Source: Acidovorax sp. GW101-3H11
GTDB taxonomy: Bacteria > Pseudomonadota > Gammaproteobacteria > Burkholderiales > Burkholderiaceae_C
Direction of reading: 5' to 3'
Length of the DNA: 60,512 nt
NCBI RefSeq assembly: GCF_001633105.1
Contig: NZ_LUKZ01000001.1
Coordinates: 260,987-321,498 of the forward strand
The number at the start of each line of letters is the position of its first letter. Within the stretch, counting starts at the first letter, position 1. The notes beneath the pieces were generated by a model that saw nothing but the letters and a program-made list of their open reading frames with translations, was not told the DNA's origin and ran no database searches. Below are positions 44,039 to 52,883 of the stretch, piece after piece. The position numbers were made by a program, and so were the translations under genes.

Positions 44039-46231
44039 ATGGCGAAACTCAACGACATCCAACTGCTTCGCATCAACTACCTGCGGGGCCCGAATATCTG
44101 GACCTACCGGCCGGTCCTGGAAGTCTGGCTGGACCTGGGCGAGCTGGAGGACTACCCCTCCAACACCCTTCCCGGCTTCAATGACCGCCTCACCACGTGG
44201 CTGCCCGCGCTGATCGAACACCACTGCGGCGTGGGCGAGCGCGGCGGCTTCTTGCAGCGCCTGCAGGAAGGCACCTGGTGCGGCCATGTGCTGGAGCACA
44301 TCGTCATTGAACTGCTCAACCTGGCGGGCATGCCCACCGGCTTTGGCCAGACGCGCTCTACCTCTCAGCGTGGCGTGTACCGCATGGTGTTCCGCGCCCG
44401 CGACGAAAGCGTGGCCCGCGTGGCGCTGGCCCAGGGCCATGCGCTCATCATGGCGGCCATCAACGACCAGCCTTTTGACGTGGCCGCCGCCGTGGCCCGC
44501 GTGCGCACCGAGGTGGACGACCAGTACCTTGGCCCCAGCACCGCCTGCATCGTCACCGCCGCCACCGACCGGGGCATCCCCCACATCCGCCTGAACGACG
44601 GCAACCTGGTGCAGCTAGGCTACGGAGCCAGCCAGCGCCGCATCTGGACGGCCGAGACCGAGTTCACCAGCGCCATCGCCGAAGGCATCGCCAGCGACAA
44701 GGATCTGACCAAGAGCCTTCTCCAATCCTGCGGCGTGCCCATTCCCGAAGGCCAGGTGGTCAACAGCCCCGCAGAAGCCTGGGAAGCCGCGCAGGACATC
44801 GGCCTGCCCGTGGTGATCAAACCCTCCGACGGCAACCACGGCCGGGGCGTGACGCTGGATTTGCGCAAGCAGGAAGACATTGAGGCCGCCTACCACGTGG
44901 CCTACCCCGAGGGCAGCGACGTGATGGTCGAGCGCTTCATCCCCGGCGACGAGCACCGCATCCTGGTGGTGGGCGGCAAGGTGGTGGCGGCTGCGCGCGG
45001 CGAGGTGGTCAGCATCACCGGCAATGGCCGCAACACCGTCAAGGAACTCATCGACAGCCAGCTCAACTCCGACCCGCGCCGGGGCTACGAAGAAGAGTAC
45101 CCGCTCGAAATCATCGACCTGGCCACCGACACCAAGGTGCAGCTCGAACTCAAGCGCCAGGACCTGGCCGCCGACTCCGTCCCCGCTGCGGGCCGCCAGG
45201 TGGTGGTGCAGCGCAATGGCAACGTGGCCGTGGACTGCACGGACGATGTGCACCCCGAGGTGGCCTACATCGCCCAACTGGCCGCCAAGGTCGTGGGCCT
45301 GGACATCGCGGGCATCGACATGGTGGCGCGCGACATCGGGAAGCCCCTGCACACCCAGGGCGGCGCGATTGTCGAAGTGAATGCTGGCCCGGGCCTGCTG
45401 ATGCACCTCAAGCCCGCCGTGGGCGCGCCCCGCCCCGTGGGCCAGGCGATTGCCGAGCATCTGTTCCCCTCCTCCGAAGGCGACGATGAGGGCCCCGTTG
45501 GCCGCATCCCCCTGGTGGGCGTGGCGGGCACCCGCAACACCGCCACCATCTCGCGCGTGGTGGCCTGGCTGCTGCACCTGAGCGGCCACCACACCGGCCT
45601 GGCCTGCCGCGACGGCCTGTTCCTGGACCGCCGCCGTGTGGAAGCCACCGACTGCGCCCATTGGGAAGCCGCCCACCGCCTGCTGATGAACAAGATGGTG
45701 CAGGCCGCCGTGATCGAAAGCGACGCCCGCACCATCCTGCGCGACGGCTTGGCCTACGACCGCTGCCAGGTGGGCGTGGTGACCGACATGGACGGCGTGG
45801 AAACGCTGGCCGAGTTTGACGTGCACGAGCAGGACCAGATGACCAAGGTGATGCGCACCCAGGTGGACGTGGTGCTGGCCGAAGGCGCTGCCGTGCTCAA
45901 TGCCGCCATCGCCCAGGTGGCCGACCTGGCCCCGCTGTCCGACGGCGACGTGGTGCTGTATGCACAGGACGGCACGCTGCCCGCCATCGTGGACCACCGC
46001 GCCAAGGACAACGGCCGCGCCGTCTTCGTGAAAAACGGCCGCGTGGTGCTGGCCACCGGCAGTGCCGAGCATGTGCTGGGGGCCCTGTCGGACCTCACCT
46101 TCGGCCGCAACGCCGTGGTGCCCGACACCGAGGCCTTGCTGGCCGCCGTGGGTACCGCCTGGGCGCTGGACATTGCCCCCGACCTGATCGGCGCGGGCAT
46201 CAAGACCTTCGAGCCCGAGCTGCCCGCCTGA
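44039..46231 (+). CDS. Cyanophycin synthetase paralogue with inactive Mur-ligase domain (CphA2-like)
   Basis: A 730-residue homologue of cyanophycin synthetase. N-terminal domain (about 1-160), an ATP-grasp domain (about 200-470, VVIKPSDGNHGRGVTL and EVNAGPGLLMHLKP) and a C-terminal Mur-ligase-like domain. In the last, the ATP P-loop GTNGKTTT is GTRNTAT (497-503), the ETARGGI segment is ESDARTI, and TNIGAGDHLG is TDMDGVETLA. ATP use there is therefore presumably lost. CphA2 proteins with this loss use beta-aspartyl-arginine dipeptides. The ATG at 44039 is chosen; the frame opens further upstream. Confidence 0.93.
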   Translation: MAKLNDIQLLRINYLRGPNIWTYRPVLEVWLDLGELEDYPSNTLPGFNDRLTTWLPALIEHHCGVGERGGFLQRLQEGTWCGHVLEHIVIELLNLAGMPTGFGQTRSTSQRGVYRMVFRARDESVARVALAQGHALIMAAINDQPFDVAAAVARVRTEVDDQYLGPSTACIVTAATDRGIPHIRLNDGNLVQLGYGASQRRIWTAETEFTSAIAEGIASDKDLTKSLLQSCGVPIPEGQVVNSPAEAWEAAQDIGLPVVIKPSDGNHGRGVTLDLRKQEDIEAAYHVAYPEGSDVMVERFIPGDEHRILVVGGKVVAAARGEVVSITGNGRNTVKELIDSQLNSDPRRGYEEEYPLEIIDLATDTKVQLELKRQDLAADSVPAAGRQVVVQRNGNVAVDCTDDVHPEVAYIAQLAAKVVGLDIAGIDMVARDIGKPLHTQGGAIVEVNAGPGLLMHLKPAVGAPRPVGQAIAEHLFPSSEGDDEGPVGRIPLVGVAGTRNTATISRVVAWLLHLSGHHTGLACRDGLFLDRRRVEATDCAHWEAAHRLLMNKMVQAAVIESDARTILRDGLAYDRCQVGVVTDMDGVETLAEFDVHEQDQMTKVMRTQVDVVLAEGAAVLNAAIAQVADLAPLSDGDVVLYAQDGTLPAIVDHRAKDNGRAVFVKNGRVVLATGSAEHVLGALSDLTFGRNAVVPDTEALLAAVGTAWALDIAPDLIGAGIKTFEPELPA

Positions 46232-46325
46232 AAGCTTGATAGCCCCACAGCCCCATTGACACAGCCACACACGCATTCGACTGGAACGCGGCCCGCGAGC
46301 CCCGACGACTACTGAAAGAAACCCC

Positions 46326-48905
46326 ATGGATGTATCCCGCACCCGGGCCCTGCGTGGCCCCAACCTCTGGAGCCGCCACATGGCCATCGAAGCCGTGGTG
46401 GCCTGTTCGGAAACCGAGCGTGCCGTGGGCCAGATGGCCGGGTTTGAAGCCCGCCTGCGCGCCCTGTTCCCCGCCATTGGTGCGCTGCACCCCGAAACCG
46501 GTGGCGGCGATGTCTCGCTGGCCCATGTGCTGCAAACCGCTGCGCTTGCCCTGCAGGCCCAGGCAGGCTGCCCGGTGACCTTTGCGCGCACCACCGCCAC
46601 CAGCGATGTGGGGGTGTACCAGGTGGTCGTCGAATACAGCGAAGAGGCTGTGGGCCGCAAGGCATTTGAATACGCGCAGCAGCTCATCGAAGCCGCGCTG
46701 GGCAATGGCAGCTTTGATGCCAACGCCGTGATCGCCGAGCTGCGCGAGCTGGACGAAGACGAGCGCCTGGGCCCCAGCACGGGCTCCATCGTCGAAGCCG
46801 CCGTGGCCCGGGGCATCCCCTACCGCCGCCTCACGCGCGGCAGCATGGTGCAGTTTGGCTGGGGCTCCAAGCAGCGCCGCATCCAGGCGGCCGAGGTCGA
46901 TTCGACCAGCGCCGTGGCCGAATCCATCGGCCAGGACAAGGACCTGACCAAGCGCCTGCTGCACGCCGCCGGTGTGCCCGTGCCCCTGGGCAAGCCGGTC
47001 GAGAGCGTGGACGAAGCCTGGGAAGTCGCCCTCAAGGTCGGCCTGCCCGTGGTGGTCAAGCCGCAAGACGGCAACCAGGGCAAGGGCGTTACCGTCAACA
47101 TCACCGATCGCGCCCAGCTCGAAGAGGCCTACAAGAACGCCGCCGACTACGGCACCGTGATGGTCGAGCGCTTCTTGCCCGGCCACGACTTCCGCCTGCT
47201 GGTGGTGGGCGACCAGCTGGTGGCCGCCGCGCGCCGCGAGCCGCCCCAGGTGCTGGGCGACGGCGAACACACCGTGCGCCAGCTGGTGGAGGTGGTCAAC
47301 CAGGACCCCCGCCGTGGCGAAGGCCACGCCACCTCGCTCACCAAGATCCGCCTTGATGACATCGCCGTGGCCCGCCTGGCAATGCAAGGCCTCACGCCCG
47401 ACTCGGTGCCCGAGAAAGGCCAGCGCGTCATCCTGCGCAACAACGCCAACCTGTCCACCGGCGGCACCGCCACCGACGTGACCGACGACGTGCACCCCGA
47501 AGTGGCCGCCCGCGCCGTGGCGGCTGCCCAGATGGTGGGCCTGCACATCTGCGGCGTGGACATGGTGGCCGAGACCGTGCTGCGCCCGCTCGAAGAACAA
47601 GGCGGCGGCTTTGTCGAAGTGAACGCCGCCCCCGGCCTGCGCATGCACCTGGCACCCAGCTACGGCAAACCCCGCAACGTGGGCCAGGCCATGGTGGACA
47701 AGCTGTACGCCCACGGCGACGACGGCCGCATCCCCACCGTGGCCGTGACCGGCACCAACGGCAAGACCACCACGGCGCGCCTGATTGCGCACCTGTTCAC
47801 GGCCCAGGGCCTGCGCGTGGGCATGACCAACACCGACGGCGTATACGTGAACGGCCGCCAGATCGACAGCGGCGACTGCAGCGGCCCCAAGAGCGCCCGC
47901 AACGTGCTGCTCCACCCCGAGGTGGACGCTGCCGTGTTCGAGACCGCACGCGGCGGCATCCTGCGCGAAGGCCTGGGTTTTGACCGCTGCCAAGTGGCCG
48001 TGGTCACCAACATCGGCGCGGGCGACCACCTGGGCCTGAACTACATCACCACGGTGGAAGACCTGGCCGTGCTCAAGCGCGTGATCGTGCAGAACGTGGC
48101 CCCCACGGGCTACGCCGTGCTCAACGCGGCCGACCCCATCGTGGCCGCCATGGCCTCGGCCTGCCCGGGCAAGGTGATCTACTTCGCCAGCGACCGCCAC
48201 CACCCCGTGATGGTCACGCACCGCGCCCAGGGCCACCGCACCGTGTACGTGGATGGCGACTCCATCGTGGCCTCCGAAGGCTCGTGGCGCGAGACCATCC
48301 ACCTGCGCGACGTGCCCATCACGCGCAACGGCAAGATCGGCTTCCAGGTCGAGAACGTCATGGCCTCTGTGGCCGCAGCATGGGGCGTGGGCATGCCCTG
48401 GCAGACCATCCGCCGAGGCCTGTCGGGCTTTGTGAACGACAGCGACAACGCGCCCGGCCGCTTCAACATCATGGACTATCGCGGTGCCACCGTGATCGCC
48501 GACTATGGCCACAACCCCGACGCCATGCGCGCCCTGGTGCAGGCCGTGGACGCACTGCCGGGCAAGCGCCGCAGCGTGGTCATCAGCGGCGCTGGCGACC
48601 GGCGCGACGAAGACATCCGCGAGCAAACCGTGATCCTGGGCGCCGCGTTTGACGACGTGATCCTGTACCAGGATGCCGCCCAGCGCGGCCGTGCCGATGG
48701 CGAAGTGATGGCCCTGCTGCGTGAAGGACTGGCCGGTGCGCCCCGCACCACGCATGTGGAAGAAATCCGTGGCGAGTTCATCGCCATCGACACCGCGCTG
48801 GCCCGCCTGCAACCGGGCGACCTGTGCCTGGTGCTGGTGGACCAGGTCGAAGAAGCCCTGGCCCACCTGGCCCAGCGCTGCACCGAAGGCGAGGCCACCG
48901 CGTGA
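46326..48905 (+). CDS. cphA: Cyanophycin synthetase
   Basis: Makes the storage polymer multi-L-arginyl-poly-L-aspartate from aspartate and arginine with ATP. The 859-residue protein has an N-terminal domain, an ATP-grasp domain (about 210-455, VVVKPQDGNQGKGVTV and EVNAAPGLRMHLAP) that adds aspartate, and an intact Mur-ligase domain that adds arginine. The P-loop is GTNGKTTT at 476-483. It follows the degenerate paralogue with a 94-bp gap and overlaps the downstream gene by 4 bp. Cyanophycinase is not in the window. Confidence 0.97.
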   Translation: MDVSRTRALRGPNLWSRHMAIEAVVACSETERAVGQMAGFEARLRALFPAIGALHPETGGGDVSLAHVLQTAALALQAQAGCPVTFARTTATSDVGVYQVVVEYSEEAVGRKAFEYAQQLIEAALGNGSFDANAVIAELRELDEDERLGPSTGSIVEAAVARGIPYRRLTRGSMVQFGWGSKQRRIQAAEVDSTSAVAESIGQDKDLTKRLLHAAGVPVPLGKPVESVDEAWEVALKVGLPVVVKPQDGNQGKGVTVNITDRAQLEEAYKNAADYGTVMVERFLPGHDFRLLVVGDQLVAAARREPPQVLGDGEHTVRQLVEVVNQDPRRGEGHATSLTKIRLDDIAVARLAMQGLTPDSVPEKGQRVILRNNANLSTGGTATDVTDDVHPEVAARAVAAAQMVGLHICGVDMVAETVLRPLEEQGGGFVEVNAAPGLRMHLAPSYGKPRNVGQAMVDKLYAHGDDGRIPTVAVTGTNGKTTTARLIAHLFTAQGLRVGMTNTDGVYVNGRQIDSGDCSGPKSARNVLLHPEVDAAVFETARGGILREGLGFDRCQVAVVTNIGAGDHLGLNYITTVEDLAVLKRVIVQNVAPTGYAVLNAADPIVAAMASACPGKVIYFASDRHHPVMVTHRAQGHRTVYVDGDSIVASEGSWRETIHLRDVPITRNGKIGFQVENVMASVAAAWGVGMPWQTIRRGLSGFVNDSDNAPGRFNIMDYRGATVIADYGHNPDAMRALVQAVDALPGKRRSVVISGAGDRRDEDIREQTVILGAAFDDVILYQDAAQRGRADGEVMALLREGLAGAPRTTHVEEIRGEFIAIDTALARLQPGDLCLVLVDQVEEALAHLAQRCTEGEATA

Positions 48906-49408
48906 AGACTGCACACACGCTGGCAGCCACCACCGCCACTGTCGTTATGACGCTTGCCGCCCTCACCGGCGGCGCAGCGCAGGCGGCATCGGGCGAAAAG
49001 ATCGGCACGGTGGACACCGCCTTCCAGTGGATCGGCCGCGACCACGACATCATCGTCGAGGCCTACGACGACCCTGCCGTGCAGGGCGTGACCTGCTACG
49101 TCTCGCGCGCCCGCGTGGGTGGCATTAAGGGCACGCTGGGCCTGGCCGAAGACCGTGCCGAGGCATCGATCGCCTGCCGCCAGGTCGGCCCCATCCACGT
49201 TCCTGCGCCACTCAAGCAGCAGGAAGAAGTGTTCAGCGAACGCATGTCCATCCTGTTCAAACGCCTGCGCATCGTGCGCATGGTGGACGCGCAGCGCAAC
49301 ACGCTGGTCTACCTCACCTACTCCGAAAAGCTCATCGACGGCTCGCCGCAAAACAGCGTGACCGCCGTGCCGGTGGACCGCGCCACGGCCATCCCGCTGC
49401 GCAAGTAA
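48902..49408 (+). CDS. creA: CreA-family periplasmic protein
   Basis: A 168-residue exported protein of the CreA family, whose function is not known. A signal peptide (about 1-28, ending AAQAAS) precedes the mature domain with DDPAVQGVTCYVSRARVGGIKG and the family's Cys pair. It starts at a GTG that overlaps the cphA stop (GTGA), so translation is coupled to cyanophycin synthetase. A terminator follows at 49445-49466. Confidence 0.88.
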   Translation: MKTAHTLAATTATVVMTLAALTGGAAQAASGEKIGTVDTAFQWIGRDHDIIVEAYDDPAVQGVTCYVSRARVGGIKGTLGLAEDRAEASIACRQVGPIHVPAPLKQQEEVFSERMSILFKRLRIVRMVDAQRNTLVYLTYSEKLIDGSPQNSVTAVPVDRATAIPLRK

Positions 49409-49444
49409 GGCAACGCGGGGCGGAGGCAAGACTCGCCATCAAAC

Positions 49445-49466
49445 AAGGGGCCATTGGCCCCTTTTT
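49445..49466 (+). terminator. Rho-independent terminator of the cphA operon
   Basis: AAGGGGCC (49445-49452) pairs with GGCCCCTT (49456-49463) around ATT, followed by TTT and then A. It lies 36 nt after the creA stop. Confidence 0.9.
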
Positions 49467-49470
49467 ATGA

Positions 49471-49528
49471 GAAAAAACAGCCCCCACCGTGCGTCCATCA
49501 TGCCTTATAAGCTATTAAATATATAGCA
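49471..49528 (-). repeat. TGCTAT...ATAGC family repeat, creA/frnE gap
   Basis: Reverse-oriented copy: GAAAAAACAGCCCCCACCGT, GCGTCCATCATGCC, TTATAAGCTATTAAATATATAGC. It ends one base before the stop codon of the next leftward gene. Confidence 0.87.
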
Positions 49529-50176
49529 TCAACCCTGCGCCGCAATCTGCCGCAGCGCCTGTTCAAACACCTCCACCGGTTGCCCGCCCTGGATCAGGTG
49601 GCGCTCGTTGATGATGATCGCGGGCACCGAGTGGATGCCGTTTTGCAGATAGAACTGCTCGCGCTCGCGCACCTCGTCGGCGTAGCGGCCGGAGGCCAGC
49701 AGCGCACGCGCTTCGGCCACATCCAGCCCCACCTCGCCCGCCACACGCACCAGCACCTCGTGGTTGCTCGGGTCCTGCCCGTCGGTGAAATACGCCTTGA
49801 ACAGCGCCTTCTTCAGCGCAGGCTGCACGCCCTTTTCTTCGGCCCAGTGCAGCAGCCGGTGCGCGTCGAAGGTGTTGTAGATGCGGCTGCGCTTGTCCAT
49901 GCTGAAGGTGAACCCCAGCGCCGCCCCGCGCGCCGCGATGGCCTCGCGGTTCTTCTGGCTCTGCTCGGGCGTGGCGCCGTACTTTTCTTGCAGGTGCTCG
50001 CCGATGTCCTGGCCCTCGGGCGCCATCTGCGGGTTCAACTCGAACGGCTGGAAGTGCAGGTCCAGCGCAACGTCGCCCTGCAGCCGATCCGCCGCCTGCT
50101 CCAGCGCGTTGAGGCCGATGATGCACCAGGGGCAGGAGACATCGGAGACGAAATCGATTTTGAGGGTGGTTGTCAT
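49529..50176 (-). CDS. FrnE-type DsbA-family oxidoreductase
   Basis: A 215-residue thioredoxin-fold protein with the CPWC active site at 15-18 (DVSCPWCIIG), a DsbA-like helical insert and the cis-proline motif SVPAI. It lacks a signal peptide, so it acts in the cytoplasm. FrnE relatives are polyketide-type isomerases or disulfide oxidoreductases involved in oxidative stress tolerance. A poor ribosome-binding site precedes the ATG at 50176. Confidence 0.88.
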   Translation of the reverse strand: MTTTLKIDFVSDVSCPWCIIGLNALEQAADRLQGDVALDLHFQPFELNPQMAPEGQDIGEHLQEKYGATPEQSQKNREAIAARGAALGFTFSMDKRSRIYNTFDAHRLLHWAEEKGVQPALKKALFKAYFTDGQDPSNHEVLVRVAGEVGLDVAEARALLASGRYADEVREREQFYLQNGIHSVPAIIINERHLIQGGQPVEVFEQALRQIAAQG

Positions 50177-50287
50177 GGGAGGGGGTCCTAGGAGCGACAA
50201 GACTGAATGGTATGCGCGGCAGATTAACCGTGAGCTCTGGCTTGAACGACGAATTACCAATTCCGAATCCTAGAACAAGGATATAAG

Positions 50288-50983
50288 TTGATCATGTCAG
50301 AGTCACTCAATCACGCATTTCTCCCTTTCACTGCCACTGGCACAGGGAGAACGAGGATGAACCTCGCTTTGCATCACCTTCTTGCAGCATGTCGCTTCGC
50401 CGCGAGGACCTATGAACTTGAGCAAGAAAACTCAGGGCAACCATTCGGTGGATTCTGGGAAGAGATTCTCCACAACTCACTAGCCGTAGCGACCTTAACC
50501 GTCGCTTCACTCGAGAGTTACGCCAACGAGATGTACTTCGAGGGATCGATCCTCGGAGATTCTCTAAGCCCTGCGGCAGCTGCAGAAATTTCCACGCTCA
50601 TCGACCGAGAATCAGTGCTGAAGAAGTACTCGCTAGCACTCGCCATTAGGGCTGAAAAGAGACTCGACTTCGGCTCATCTGCGGTGCAAAACGCAGACGC
50701 ACTTATCAAGCTGCGCAACTCCGTTGTTCACTTTCGGCCCGAGTGGTTCGGCGAACAACAATCGCACGAGAAGCTTTCTAGACGGCTACAGCACAGATTC
50801 CAGCCTTCACCGTTCCTGCCGAATGAGCTGCTCTTTCCACGCAGCTGGGCGTCTGCAAGTTTCGCGTATTGGGCAGTTCAGTCCTCCGTGGCATTCATCA
50901 AAAACTTCTATGCCGAGATAGGCCTACCCTGTCCGCTCGACCAATTTGACGAGAAAATTGCGCTGCTCCTGAATCCAGCCTGA
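50288..50983 (+). CDS. HEPN-like protein, possibly an RNase or defence factor
   Basis: A 231-residue helical protein I cannot assign with certainty. It carries LIKLRNSVVHFRPEW, with R143-N-S-V-V-H148 fitting the RX4-6H motif of HEPN nucleases, and an upstream helix ASLESYANEMYFEG typical of such folds. AAGGAT lies 6 nt before the TTG at 50288; the ATG at 50294 would be 12 nt away, so TTG is preferred. The gene is visibly less GC-rich than all neighbours and uses AT-rich codons, which suggests horizontal transfer. No partner antitoxin is adjacent. Confidence 0.65.
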   Translation: MIMSESLNHAFLPFTATGTGRTRMNLALHHLLAACRFAARTYELEQENSGQPFGGFWEEILHNSLAVATLTVASLESYANEMYFEGSILGDSLSPAAAAEISTLIDRESVLKKYSLALAIRAEKRLDFGSSAVQNADALIKLRNSVVHFRPEWFGEQQSHEKLSRRLQHRFQPSPFLPNELLFPRSWASASFAYWAVQSSVAFIKNFYAEIGLPCPLDQFDEKIALLLNPA

Positions 50984-51026
50984 TGCCATCGACGATAGAT
51001 TCATAGAACGGGGAAAAGCATTACTG

Positions 51027-52538
51027 TTACTCCATCTCCCTTAACTCCGTCTTCAACACCTTCCCATAGGCATTCTTCGGCAACCCCTCCACCCACCGGT
51101 ATTCTTTGGGCCGCTTGAACCGCGCAATGTGCTCCAGGCACAGGGCATCCAGCGCCGCATCCTCCACCGCGCCACCCTCACCTGCCACCAGGTAGGCCAC
51201 CACCACCTCGCCCCATTCCGCATCGCGCTGGCCCACCACGGCGACCTCGCGCACCCGAGGGTGGAGCAGCAGCACCTCTTCCACCTCGCGCGGGTAGATG
51301 TTGCTGCCGCCGGAGATGATCACGTCCTTGGAACGGTCCTTGAGCGTGAGGAAACCATCGGCATCCAGCGCGCCCATGTCGCTGGTGTAGAGCCAGCCAT
51401 CGCGCAGCGTCTGCGCCGTGGCCTCAGGGTTGTTCCAGTAGCCGGGCATCACGGTGTCGCCGCGCACCACCACCTCGCCGGTTTCGCCCGGGGGCAGGGG
51501 CTGGCCTTGGGCATCGACCACACGCACTTCCACCAGCGACTGCGCCACGCCGACGGACACCATGCGCTCGGCCCAGCGCGGGTGGTCGCGGTCGGCCAGC
51601 TGGGCGCGCTGCAGGGCGGTGATGGTCATGGGGCTTTCGCCCTGGCCGTAGATTTGTACAAAGCGGTTGCCCATCACGGCCAGGGCGTTGCGCAGGTCGT
51701 CGGCGTACATGGGGCCGCCGCCGTAGACGATGGTCTTGAAGCCGCTCACATCGGCGCCCGTGGCGCGCACATGGTCCACCAGGCGGTGGACCATGGTGGG
51801 TGCAGCAAACAGCGTGAGCTGGCCCACGCTGGCCGCGAGCTGTACCAGCTCGGCAGGCTCGAACCCGCCCGACAGCGGCACCACATGCCGCCCGCCGCGC
51901 AGCACCTGGGCGTAGTTGTAGAGGCCCGCGCCGTGCGACATGGGTGCGGCGTAGACCATGGCGTCGCCGGGCAGGATGTCGTCCACATCGGTGAAGTAGC
52001 AGGCCGTCATGGCTAGCAGGTTGCGGTGGGTCTGCATCACACCCTTGGGGCGGCCGGTGGTGCCCGAGGTGTAGAACAGCGATGCGAGGTCGTCCGGCGC
52101 GCGGTCGCACACGGGCAGGGGGGCGTGCGACACGGCGGCCTGGTAGGCCTCTGAGCCCAGCACCAGCGTGTGGGCGGGGTCGGCACCGGCCTCTTGCGCA
52201 GCGGCCGACAAAGCGTCGGACACCAGCACCATGCGCGCGCCGGAGTCGGTCAGCACATAGGCCAGCTCCTTGGCATGCAGCTTGTAGTTGACGGGCACGG
52301 AGACGGCGCCCGCCCACAGGATGGCGTGCAGGGCCTCCAGGTATTCCGGCGCATTGGCGGCGTAGATGGCCACGCGGTCGCCGGGCAACACGCCATGGCG
52401 CTCGCGCAGGCAGGCGGCCAGCGCGGCGGTGCGGGCGCCCAGCGCCTGGTAGGTGAACAGCAGCTGGTCGCCCTGCAGCACGGCGGGCTGGGCGGGGTAG
52501 AGCTGTGCGCTGCGGCGCAGCAGGTGGGCGATGTTCAT
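51027..52538 (-). CDS. AMP-forming acyl-CoA synthetase/ligase
   Basis: A 503-residue adenylate-forming ligase that activates a carboxylic acid to its CoA ester. The A3 motif is LFYTSGTTGRPKGV; the hinge and C-terminal motifs are TSDMGALDADGFLTLKDRSKD and PKNAYGKVLKTEL with the catalytic lysine. Size and motifs fit a long-chain or aromatic acyl-CoA ligase; the substrate cannot be assigned. The ATG at 52538 is preceded by a stable hairpin that takes up the only GGGG near the start. Confidence 0.92.
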   Translation of the reverse strand: MNIAHLLRRSAQLYPAQPAVLQGDQLLFTYQALGARTAALAACLRERHGVLPGDRVAIYAANAPEYLEALHAILWAGAVSVPVNYKLHAKELAYVLTDSGARMVLVSDALSAAAQEAGADPAHTLVLGSEAYQAAVSHAPLPVCDRAPDDLASLFYTSGTTGRPKGVMQTHRNLLAMTACYFTDVDDILPGDAMVYAAPMSHGAGLYNYAQVLRGGRHVVPLSGGFEPAELVQLAASVGQLTLFAAPTMVHRLVDHVRATGADVSGFKTIVYGGGPMYADDLRNALAVMGNRFVQIYGQGESPMTITALQRAQLADRDHPRWAERMVSVGVAQSLVEVRVVDAQGQPLPPGETGEVVVRGDTVMPGYWNNPEATAQTLRDGWLYTSDMGALDADGFLTLKDRSKDVIISGGSNIYPREVEEVLLLHPRVREVAVVGQRDAEWGEVVVAYLVAGEGGAVEDAALDALCLEHIARFKRPKEYRWVEGLPKNAYGKVLKTELREME

Positions 52539-52541
52539 GGT

Positions 52542-52560
52542 GTGCCCCGCGCCGGGGCAC
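52542..52560 (-). other. Hairpin immediately upstream of the acyl-CoA ligase start
   Basis: GTGCCCCG pairs with CGGGGCAC around CGC, an 8-bp GC-rich stem ending 3 bases from the ATG at 52538. In the leftward mRNA the GGGG at ribosome-binding-site distance lies in the stem. It may limit translation. Confidence 0.6.
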
Positions 52561-52883
52561 GGTGGCCCGCCCCACTTCCTGTCACTGCCTGCCGCATGCC
52601 GTGTCTCCTTCTTGGAACAAGGCAACCACTGTATGCAAACCTGGCGGCTGCGCACAGTCGATCAACTACGCAAGGAGAAACCCGCATCGGCTGCGCCCCC
52701 CGGCGCGGGCGCGATACAGCGGGTTACCAGATTCCGGCAATTCCCCACACGCTGTGGCGTTGAAAGCCTGCGGCCTAGACTGCATCTGACCGGAACATCC
52801 GCCCCGCAGCACACAACGGCCGTTGCGCCGCCTGCAGAACCGCTTCTTCCCACTCTTCCCACCGCCCTCCGGGCCCGCACCGC
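52561..52883. other. Gap between acyl-CoA ligase and TerB-like genes
   Basis: These 323 bases hold no coding frame I believe. The leftward promoter of the ligase and the rightward promoter of the TerB-like gene must lie here; no element stands out. Confidence 0.5.

Noticed and set aside
46200..48914. A 904-codon minus-strand frame opposite cphA
   Set aside because: Antisense to an enzyme with intact catalytic motifs; the translation is His/Gly/Val-rich shadow sequence.
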